Shown here: positions 58,349 through 64,000 of the stretch, in pieces | Numbering within the stretch: position 1 is the stretch's first letter | How the letters are laid out: each line of letters opens with the position of its first letter | From: Nonomuraea jiangxiensis | GTDB lineage: Bacteria > Actinomycetota > Actinomycetes > Streptosporangiales > Streptosporangiaceae | Reading direction: 5' to 3' | Length of the DNA stretch: 64,000 bases | Assembly: GCF_900099965.1 (NCBI RefSeq) | Contig: NZ_FNDJ01000011.1 | Coordinates: 1 to 64,000 of the forward strand | The notes under the pieces: model-generated | The model's database searches: none | What the model was told of the DNA's origin: nothing | What the model saw: only the letters and a program-made list of their open reading frames with translations | Translations under genes and position numbers: made by a program

Positions 58349-59287
58349 TCACTCGCTCACCGCGACGTAAGCCGACCCATACCTCTCCTGCAGAGCGTCG
58401 GAAAGGTTCACCTCCACCCCGGGCAGCGCCGCCCTGACACGGGCCGCCGTGGCCTTGCTGAGGAAGTGGTGCTGGAGATCCAGCATGCCCAGGTGGGTGA
58501 GAGGCTGTCCGCTGAGCAGCGCCTCGGCTCCCTCATCGCCGAGCGTGCCCATCGCCAGGCTCAGCGTTTCCAGCCGGGCCACGACGGGGGCGCCGGCCAC
58601 GGCGGCGGCGAGCTCGTCGGCGATCTCGCTGTCCTGCAGCCCCAGGTAACGCAGCCGGGGCAGGCGCTCGCCGCTCAGGATCGCGGCGCAGTCATCGACC
58701 GTGGCATCACCGCCGTAGTGGCTGACGCCGAGCCAGAGCTCCAGGTGCTCCAGCGCGGGCAGGTCGGAATCGCCGACCGCGCGCACGACCTCTCCGGGCA
58801 GGCCGCCGGACTCGATCCTGAGCATGCGCAGCGACTCGTGGCGCACCGGCCGGAGCCGTAGCCCCGAGCCGCCGCGCACCTCCAGAACCTCCAGCCCTGG
58901 GTACGCCTCCAGCAGCGGCGTGACGTCGGACTGCTGGATCCAGGAGATCTCGGCCTGATCGGAGGAGATGTCGCCAAGGAAGAGATGACGCAGCTCAGGC
59001 AGCCTGGCCGCCTCCTCCGCCAGCCGGCTGACGATCGGCCCGCTGTCCTCGGCGTAGGACTCGCCCCATTCGCCGATCACGATGGCCCTGACCTTGGCGG
59101 TGTCCACGTGCTCGAAGAACCAGTCGAAGCACTCGCCGATGGTCTCGAAGCCGTCGTCGTACCACTCACCGGCGCCAAGCTCCCACACGACGGCGCCCGC
59201 ATCGGGCTGTGGGCCCAACTCCTCGTCCCACGGCACGGAGGCCGTGGGCAGATCGGCGTACGGCTGACGGAGCTCGAAGTCGGTCAT
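58349..59287 (-). CDS. STM4015-family leucine-rich-repeat protein, copy 2
   Basis: The 312-residue paralogue of copy 1 has the same order: FDWFFEHVDTAKVRAIVIGE, LPELRHLFLGDISSDQAEIS, YPGLEVLEVRGGSGLRL, LPALEHLELWLGVSHYGG, LPRLRYLGLQDSEIADE, LETLSLAMGTLGDEGAEALL and LTHLGMLDLQHHFLSKA. Even the end YVAVSE is shared. Differences cluster in the N-terminal 40 residues and in exposed repeat positions. It is the first gene of the cluster and lies 115 bp upstream of copy 1. GAGGAC lies before the ATG. Confidence 0.9.
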   Translation of the reverse strand: MTDFELRQPYADLPTASVPWDEELGPQPDAGAVVWELGAGEWYDDGFETIGECFDWFFEHVDTAKVRAIVIGEWGESYAEDSGPIVSRLAEEAARLPELRHLFLGDISSDQAEISWIQQSDVTPLLEAYPGLEVLEVRGGSGLRLRPVRHESLRMLRIESGGLPGEVVRAVGDSDLPALEHLELWLGVSHYGGDATVDDCAAILSGERLPRLRYLGLQDSEIADELAAAVAGAPVVARLETLSLAMGTLGDEGAEALLSGQPLTHLGMLDLQHHFLSKATAARVRAALPGVEVNLSDALQERYGSAYVAVSE

Positions 59288-59322
59288 CGGGTGTCCTCGC
59301 GTGGGGGGTTCCAGGGGATCCC

Positions 59323-59344
59323 GTCCTACCAGATCCACCCGACA
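59323..59344 (-). promoter_or_regulatory. Duplicated upstream block before STM4015 copy 2
   Basis: This block matches 58269-58290 at 21 of 22 bases and ends 57 bases from its start codon, as in copy 1. It shows that promoter and gene were duplicated together. Confidence 0.55.
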
Positions 59345-59509
59345 CTTCAGATCACCCCGCACGTCGGCACGACCGGGCAACCCGGATGACCAGTACGGCG
59401 CGACGGTCCCTCCCTAGGGCCGGCGAGGCCCATAGAACGGCATCTTGCCCATCCCTTTGCGTAGTCATAAGATCACGCTCAGCGATTCACCCTGGATGAG
59501 GAGGCCGAC

Positions 59510-59644
59510 GTGGGCGGGAAACATGCGGGCGGGGAGATCAAGCCTGGCAAGCCCAACCACGACCAGCAGCCTGGCGGTGGACGGCACGGCGGCGGCAAGG
59601 GTAACGCGGGCGAAGAAGACGACGCCAAGGGTGAGAGCAAGTGA
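59510..59644 (+). CDS. 44-residue Gly/Lys/His-rich peptide coupled to a methyltransferase
   Basis: The GTG start has GAGGAGG (59498-59504) five bases upstream, one of the best SDs in the window. The peptide begins MGGKHAGGEIKPGKPNHDQQ and ends GEEDDAKGESK. Fourteen of 44 residues are Gly, with only one aliphatic residue larger than Ala. It has no signal peptide, cysteine or membrane segment. Its TGA overlaps the methyltransferase GTG (GTGA at 59641-59644), so the two are translationally coupled. It could be a substrate peptide for the methyltransferase or for the divergent STM-type enzymes, but a simple disordered accessory protein is equally possible. Confidence 0.6.
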   Translation: MGGKHAGGEIKPGKPNHDQQPGGGRHGGGKGNAGEEDDAKGESK

Positions 59645-60789
59645 CCGAACCCGACCGGATCGAGGCGCTCATCCGTGAGGTCGGCGCCCGCACCCTGGTC
59701 AACGACGCGGTCCGGCGCGCGTTCCACGCCGTTCATCGTCACCTGTTCATTCCCGAGGTCGGCTTGGCCGCGGGTCCCGACGGCGACAAGCGCGTCATCG
59801 ACCGCGAGGCCGACCCGCAGGACTGGGTCACCGCCGTCTACACCGACATGTCCATCGTCACCCAGCTCGATGACGGCGCGACCGACCTCCGGAAGGTGAC
59901 GGGCGACTACACGTCCTCGGCGTCCGCACCGAGCACCGTCGCCGATCTGCTGCGCTGGCTGGACCCGCTGCCGGGGCATCGAGTGCTGGAAGTCGGCACC
60001 GGGACGGGCTGGACCGCCGCGCTGCTGTCCCACCTCGTGGGCGGGCACGGCACGGTGACGTCGATCGAGGTGGACCCGGGGGTGGCCGAGCAGGCGGCCA
60101 AGAACCTGGCCGCCTGCGGCATCCGGCCGCACCTGGTCGTCGGTGACGGCGCCGCCGGTTGCCCCGGGCAGGCCCCGTACGACCGGGTGCACGTCACCTG
60201 CGGCGTGCACACGGTGCCGTACGCCTGGGTTGAGCAGTGCAGGCCCGGCGCGGTCATCGTCCTGCCGTACTGCCCGGGGTTCGGTGAGAACCACGGCCTG
60301 CGCCTGGTGGTGATGCGGGACGGGACGGCCCAAGGGAGGTTCCCCGGCTTCGCCTCGTACATGATGATGCCTTCCCAGCGGGAGCCGGAGGACCGGGCCG
60401 CGCGCCGTCCAGAGGACAAGCGGTGGCTCACCACGAAGGTGGACCCGCGCACGGTCGCGTTCGCGCCCGCCGGGGCGGACCTGGCCATCGCGGCGCTCAC
60501 CGGACTGACCTCCGTGAGTGCCGCCGACCACGATGAGGACGGCGAGCTGTTCCGGCTGTGGCTGTCGGACCCGGCCGACCCGTACTCGTGGGGGACGGTG
60601 GAGTGGCGACCCGGCGCCGATGAGTACGAGGTGTACCAGGTCGGCGACCGGCCCCTCTGGGAGCAGGTGTGTGACGCCTACTTCCGGTGGGTGTCGTGGG
60701 GCGAACCTGGTCGGGACCAGTTCGGTATGACGGTCACACCCGAGGGGCAGCGAGTCTGGCTGGGCGCCCCGGATCGGGGTCTGACCTGA
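59641..60789 (+). CDS. PIMT-like SAM-dependent methyltransferase
   Basis: The 382-residue protein resembles protein-L-isoaspartate O-methyltransferases: VRRAFHAVHRHLFIPE (N-terminal cap), SSASAPSTVADLLRWLDPLP, motif I HRVLEVGTGTGWTAALLSHL, VTSIEVDPGVAEQAAKNL and GYDRVHVTCG-like YDRVHVTCGVHTVPYAW. A C-terminal domain of about 150 residues (from FASYMMMPSQ) is not part of housekeeping PIMT. This long form is typical of actinobacterial methyltransferases in RiPP systems (FxLD or ATP-grasp types), where it methylates Asp-containing peptides. The small peptide just upstream makes such a role worth testing. Confidence 0.85.
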   Translation: MTEPDRIEALIREVGARTLVNDAVRRAFHAVHRHLFIPEVGLAAGPDGDKRVIDREADPQDWVTAVYTDMSIVTQLDDGATDLRKVTGDYTSSASAPSTVADLLRWLDPLPGHRVLEVGTGTGWTAALLSHLVGGHGTVTSIEVDPGVAEQAAKNLAACGIRPHLVVGDGAAGCPGQAPYDRVHVTCGVHTVPYAWVEQCRPGAVIVLPYCPGFGENHGLRLVVMRDGTAQGRFPGFASYMMMPSQREPEDRAARRPEDKRWLTTKVDPRTVAFAPAGADLAIAALTGLTSVSAADHDEDGELFRLWLSDPADPYSWGTVEWRPGADEYEVYQVGDRPLWEQVCDAYFRWVSWGEPGRDQFGMTVTPEGQRVWLGAPDRGLT

Positions 60790-60790
60790 C

Positions 60791-61183
60791 ATGAACCAGG
60801 AGCACCCAAGCAGCCCGTCCTCCGAACGACGTGGCGACGAAAACCTCGATTTGATGCCCGCCGAGCGTTCGGAAGCGGGGGCGACCGGCCTGCGCATCGC
60901 GCCCGGGGCGCTGGCCGTCGTGGCCCACCGCAACCGCGACCTCACCGAGGAGCTTCCTTGGCTCACCTCGCTGCCCGACGCCGAGCGTCATGAGTGCGTT
61001 CGCGAGCTGCTCGGCCACTTGATCGCGGGAGCGGATACCGGAGAGTCGCTGCCGTTCGGGCGGGCGCTGACCTCGTGGCGGTCAACGGCGGTGGCCTGGA
61101 GTGATCCGGAACTCGCCAGCCGGCTGCAGGGGCCGTTCGCCGGTGACGGGCCAGAGGTGGCCCGTCCGAAAGGCAATTCCTGA
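60791..61183 (+). CDS. Conserved hypothetical protein after the methyltransferase
   Basis: The 130-residue soluble protein reads TGLRIAPGALAVVAHRNRDL, TEELPWLTSLPDAERHECVR, ELLGHLIAGADTGESL, FGRALTSWRSTAVAWSDPEL, then ASRLQGPF. The C-terminal half (ECVRELL, AGADTG, W..TA.A..DP.LA) recurs in small actinobacterial proteins of unknown function, some next to toxin-antitoxin genes. It starts one base after the methyltransferase stop and is probably in the same transcript. Confidence 0.6.
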   Translation: MNQEHPSSPSSERRGDENLDLMPAERSEAGATGLRIAPGALAVVAHRNRDLTEELPWLTSLPDAERHECVRELLGHLIAGADTGESLPFGRALTSWRSTAVAWSDPELASRLQGPFAGDGPEVARPKGNS

Positions 61184-61245
61184 TCACCGCATTGCACAGG
61201 CTGCCTGAGGACGAAAAGGTTGACTGAGGCTCTCCAACCTGATGG

Positions 61246-61620
61246 TCAACGGGCGGCCAGTAGCGCCGCCATCAGTCCTACCTCGACCACCAGGTAAAAC
61301 CCCGTGGGATAGAACCGCGACGGCCGCTCCAGCAACATGGAGACGACCCGGCCCGCGGCCATGCCGCCCAGCGCCAGTGCCACCGCCACCAGCACGCCGT
61401 CTCGCAGGGTGCCCAGGCCGAAGGCGGCCAGCGCCAGCGCGGCCGCCATGGCGAGCCCGAACCCCCCGTACACCGCCCGCACCTCGTTACGGCCGTCCGC
61501 CGAGGCCGCCCGCATGCCGAACGGCGCCACCAGCTTCCCCGGCGCAACCAGGCCGTATACGCCCATCCCGGCGAAGAAGATCGCCACCAAACCGATGATC
61601 ACGTCCGACATGCCCCGCAT
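61246..61620 (-). CDS. DUF4345-like membrane protein
   Basis: The 124-residue protein has four hydrophobic spans: VIIGLVAIFFAGMGVYGLVAP, GGFGLAMAAALALAAFGLG, GVLVAVALALGGMAAGRVVSML and GFYLVVEVGLMAALLAA. The GRNEVRAVYGGFG segment between spans 1 and 2 is typical of DUF4345. The function is unknown. ATG 61620 or 61611 may be used. Confidence 0.75.
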   Translation of the reverse strand: MRGMSDVIIGLVAIFFAGMGVYGLVAPGKLVAPFGMRAASADGRNEVRAVYGGFGLAMAAALALAAFGLGTLRDGVLVAVALALGGMAAGRVVSMLLERPSRFYPTGFYLVVEVGLMAALLAAR

Positions 61621-61968
61621 CCTGGCATTCGCTCCGCGCGCCGGCCATTACCTGGCAGGTAGTGCCACAGGCCAGGGATCGTCGCAGCCCCCTGCTGAAC
61701 AGCCCATGGCCAGGATGTTCCACGTCTTCGTCGTCATACGCCCGTCGCTACCCAGGATGAAAAGGGCTCAGAGGGTGTTTTTTGATCCCCCGTGAGTGAT
61801 CTTGTGTCGGGCCAAGAGTGAGTCGAAAAGGCCTTGTCTGCCAGGGATTGTCACATGTCGTGATCAAGCGCATGCTACGGGACATGCTCTCCGCCTTGTC
61901 GAGTCAACCGCTCCCGATCTCGACGAGGACGTCGGCAAGGTCAGCCGTTGTTCCCGCGACGTCTCCCG
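61621..61968. other. Intergenic stretch without a supported gene
   Basis: About 350 bases separate the DUF4345 gene from the NmrA-like gene. Only short, composition-driven frames occur. TGGCA-N5-TGCCA near 61652-61666 could be an operator for the DUF4345 gene, but evidence is weak. Confidence 0.4.
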
Positions 61969-62814
61969 TCAGCGAAAGGCGGCGACGTGGCGTCGAGCCC
62001 AGTCGGCAAAGGTACGGGGCTCGCGGCCGAGCACCTGCTCAACGGCGGGGCTGATCCGCTGCTCGGCGTGGGTCGGCTCACCGGAGACGGCGAGCGTGGT
62101 GTCCACTGCCCATGCGGGCATGAACTGCAGCATCTGAGCGCGGGCCTCATTGGGGGTCTGCTCGACGAACTGGACAGGCTCGCCGAGTGCGTCACCGATC
62201 GCGTTGGCGCGCTGTCGCGGCGTGGTGAGCGCCGGCCCGGTCAACACATAGATCTGCCCGGTGTGACTGTCCTGGCGCAACGTCGCGGCCGCCACGTCGG
62301 CAATGTCGGCGGGATCGACCGTCGGCATGCCGACGTCACCGAACGGCGCAATGACCGTCCGACGGGTACGGATCGAATCGGCCCATGCATAGGTGTTGGA
62401 GTTGAAGCCACCTGGCCGCAGGATCGTCCAATCCAGCCCCGACTGCCGCACGGTGTCCTCGATCGACCGCATCAGGACGCCGTGGGAGTGGGACTCCGGC
62501 CGGGTGCCCACTCCTTGCGAGGACAGCAACACAACCCTGCTCACTCCCGCGGACCTGGCCAGATCGAGCACGGTCCGTGGCTGCAATGCCTCGGCGCTGG
62601 CACCGCCGTCGTGAAGGAACAGCGCGTCGGCGCCGTCGAACGCGGGCCGTAGCCCCTCCGAGTCGGTCAGATCCGCCGCCAAGATTCGTACGCCCTCCGG
62701 CACGTCCCCTTCCCGGATCCGGCGTGACACTGCCGTCACCTTCTCGCCGGATGCCGCGAGTGCCTGGACAAGCGGTCGGCCGACGTTCCCTGTCGCTCCT
62801 GTGACCACGATCAT
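61969..62814 (-). CDS. NmrA-like NAD(P)-binding oxidoreductase
   Basis: The 281-residue protein starts MIVVTGATGNVGRPLVQALA (TGATGNVG dinucleotide motif), then TAVSRRIREGD, ADLTDSEGLRPAFDGADALF, SRVVLLSSQGVGTR, SGLDWTILRPGGFNSN and VDPADIADVAAATL. It is the atypical SDR type (NmrA/azoreductase-like quinone reductase) that senses or uses NAD(P). Its gene is divergent from an HxlR regulator gene, which is the usual arrangement for a redox- or electrophile-induced enzyme. AAAGGAG lies eight bases before the ATG. Confidence 0.92.
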   Translation of the reverse strand: MIVVTGATGNVGRPLVQALAASGEKVTAVSRRIREGDVPEGVRILAADLTDSEGLRPAFDGADALFLHDGGASAEALQPRTVLDLARSAGVSRVVLLSSQGVGTRPESHSHGVLMRSIEDTVRQSGLDWTILRPGGFNSNTYAWADSIRTRRTVIAPFGDVGMPTVDPADIADVAAATLRQDSHTGQIYVLTGPALTTPRQRANAIGDALGEPVQFVEQTPNEARAQMLQFMPAWAVDTTLAVSGEPTHAEQRISPAVEQVLGREPRTFADWARRHVAAFR

Positions 62815-62892
62815 TGGGGTGCTCCTTTGGCAGGTCATCGAGTCCACGACCCTGGCGGCCGGGACAGCGTGACGCTAACACCATCGGTATAG

Positions 62893-62902
62893 TAGGTACC
62901 TA
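62893..62902. promoter_or_regulatory. Palindrome between NmrA-like and HxlR genes
   Basis: TAGGTACCTA is a perfect 10-bp palindrome midway between the divergent start codons. GTA/TAC-centred sites are usual for HxlR-family regulators, so it is the likely shared operator. Confidence 0.6.
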
Positions 62903-62932
62903 GGAGAAAGTGACTATCCTGGAGGGATGCAC

Positions 62933-63325
62933 ATGGCGGGCAAGCCGACCTGGGCGACGCGTACGCCGGTCGATCCCGAGGACGCCTGCCCCATCGGTCC
63001 GGTCGTGGACATCGTGTTCAGCCGGTGGACCACGCCGATCTTGTGGAGCCTGAACGAGCACGGCCGGCAGCGCTTCGTCGAGCTGGAGCGGCGGATCGCC
63101 ACGATCACGCCGAAGGTGCTGACCCAGAGGCTGCGCCAACTCGAACGGGACGGCCTAATCGTGCGTACCTACTACCCCGAGGTCCCGCCTCGGGTCGAGT
63201 ATGAGATCAGCGAACTCGGCCGCAGCCTCGCCCCGCTGTTCGCCCACCTTGCGGAATGGTCCGCCGCCAACCTAGGGCAGGTTGAGCAGGCCCGGCACGA
63301 CTATGACACCCAACCGGGCCATTAG
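62933..63325 (+). CDS. HxlR-family transcriptional regulator
   Basis: The 130-residue winged-helix protein reads DACPIGPVVDIVFSRWTTPI, LWSLNEHGRQRFVELERRI, ITPKVLTQRLRQLERDGLIV and RTYYPEVPPRVEYEISELGR. A single Cys (DACPIG) sits at the position used by redox-sensing HxlR proteins such as HypR and YodB, so thiol-based sensing is plausible. ATG 62933 has GGAGGG six bases upstream. ATG 62927 directly abuts the SD and is less likely. It is divergent from the NmrA-like gene. Confidence 0.92.
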   Translation: MAGKPTWATRTPVDPEDACPIGPVVDIVFSRWTTPILWSLNEHGRQRFVELERRIATITPKVLTQRLRQLERDGLIVRTYYPEVPPRVEYEISELGRSLAPLFAHLAEWSAANLGQVEQARHDYDTQPGH

Positions 63326-63414
63326 CGCGCCAGCAAGACGGCATTCCAGGGAATGGTCTTCTACCGAACTATTTCCTCGGCCGGGAAATGCATCCGCGCA
63401 CCCTACCGGCAAGA

Positions 63415-63876
63415 TCATTGGGAGGATTGAGAACACCCTCTCGGCGCACGGATCGGGGTAGCGGCTATGGCGTCGTCGGTCGTGGCGCACTCGGCCCAGA
63501 CGACGTTCCCGCCCAAGGTGTCGCGGTAGACGCCCCACCGTGCCGCCGTCTGCTGGACCAGCCACAGGCCGCGTCCGTGGCAGGCGTTATCGGTGGTCAT
63601 GCGAGGGTGGGGGATGGTGCCCGCCCCTTCGTCCATCACTTCGACGCGGGCCAGCTTGTCGCTGATCTCCGTGAGCTCGACGACGATCACACCGCCTGGC
63701 CGCGCGGAGCGGGAGTGAAGGAACGCGTTGCTCACCAGCTCACTGACCACGAGTTGCGCGATCTCCACGTTCTGATGCCCTGCCGCCGTCAGCGTACGCC
63801 CGACGCAGTGCCGGACAACCGGCACCGCCCAATCCACCCCCGGGACGACCATTTCAGCCAGGAGCCGTTTCCTCAC
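63415..63876 (-). CDS. ATP-binding anti-sigma-type protein (HATPase_c_2)
   Basis: The 153-residue protein belongs to the SpoIIAB/RsbW-like GHKL group: VPVVRHCVGRTLTAAGHQNV, the N-box LVVSELVSNAFLHSRS, the G1 box VEVMDEGAGTIP and the G2 box GRGLWLVQQTAARWGVY. It is likely to phosphorylate or sequester a partner. Such proteins are very common in actinomycetes beside XRE/DUF397 gene pairs. The GTG start overlaps the stop of the upstream gene by four bases (GTGA). Confidence 0.88.
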   Translation of the reverse strand: MRKRLLAEMVVPGVDWAVPVVRHCVGRTLTAAGHQNVEIAQLVVSELVSNAFLHSRSARPGGVIVVELTEISDKLARVEVMDEGAGTIPHPRMTTDNACHGRGLWLVQQTAARWGVYRDTLGGNVVWAECATTDDAIAATPIRAPRGCSQSSQ

Positions 63877-64000
63877 AGCGCCACCTCCCGGATCCGTTGG
63901 AGCCCGGCATCATTGAAGCCCTCAGACCGGGTCGATCCGAGGATCACCTGTCCTCGAATTGAGGGGACGATTTCGGTGATATGCAGAAATTTCGCCGGGC
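63873..64000 (-). CDS. Partial gene running off the window (C-terminal 42 residues seen)
   Basis: The frame runs in from the right edge and ends with ITEIVPSIRGQVILGSTR, SEGFNDAGLQRIREVAL and TGA. It overlaps the anti-sigma-type gene by four bases, so the two form an operon. The seen part is too short for a family call. By context a partner of the ATPase, such as a regulator, is likely. Confidence 0.55.
   Translation of the reverse strand, partial: PAKFLHITEIVPSIRGQVILGSTRSEGFNDAGLQRIREVAL

Overview
The window is high-GC DNA with frequent GTG starts, SD-led overlapping operons, a TPP-riboswitch thiC, DUF6879/DUF6745/DUF397-era style regulators and large sugar/peptide ABC importers. This points to a soil actinomycete, most likely Streptosporangiales (Nonomuraea-like). 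The genus is an inference from gene style, not a database result.

Region 1 (1-9250) is a decayed accessory island. It holds a complete ISAs1-family element whose left end is the first base of the window. That element interrupts a pentapeptide-repeat gene. Next come a PadR regulator with a broken partner, a four-module ribbon-helix-helix-like protein, an IS982-family transposase, a small piece of a siphophage tail module and a frameshifted rve-type transposase. The island stops at the 3' end of a tRNA-Arg(CCG) with its own terminator.

Region 2 (9300-21500) is mostly chromosomal housekeeping and signalling. It has a stand-alone receiver protein, an AIM24 protein, an ArsR/YbaK pair behind an operator-embedded promoter, a secreted SGNH hydrolase with CBM2, a double UspA protein and riboswitch-controlled thiC. 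An operon follows with an exported Asp-tailed protein, histidine kinase, response regulator, DUF4956 membrane protein and VTC-type polyphosphate polymerase domain protein.

Region 3 (21500-30500) carries a TetR-controlled peptide-type ABC importer. The operon includes a permease-ATPase fusion with an unusual 42-bp-repeat tail and ends in an acyl-CoA dehydrogenase. A convergent acyltransferase follows.

Region 4 (30588-41215) is a LacI-centred sugar-acid locus. One side has a coupled four-gene catabolic operon (SDR/uronate dehydrogenase-like, 5-dehydro-4-deoxyglucarate dehydratase, enolase-superfamily enzyme, Gfo/Idh/MocA-PmoA fusion). The other side has a MalFG-type importer, lipoprotein binding protein and a second Gfo/Idh/MocA oxidoreductase, with no ATPase gene. 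Repeated LacI-type operators link the two halves.

Region 5 (41246-47286) is a complete GlpSTPQV-type glycerol ABC importer operon including the DUF2160 small membrane protein. A secreted TAP-type peptidase, an SDR and a putative TIM-barrel secreted protein follow.

Region 6 (51733-60789) is the most interesting. It is an STM4011-STM4015 type cluster: two radical-SAM proteins, an alkaline-phosphatase-superfamily hydrolase, an ATP-grasp protein and two tandem leucine-rich STM4015 proteins, tightly overlapped. On one side lies a DUF6745 pair. Divergent on the other side are a 44-residue Gly/Lys/His-rich peptide gene coupled to a PIMT-like methyltransferase. The function of this assembly is, to my knowledge, not established. 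The window ends with a DUF4345 membrane protein, a divergent NmrA/HxlR pair and an anti-sigma-type ATPase coupled to a partial gene.
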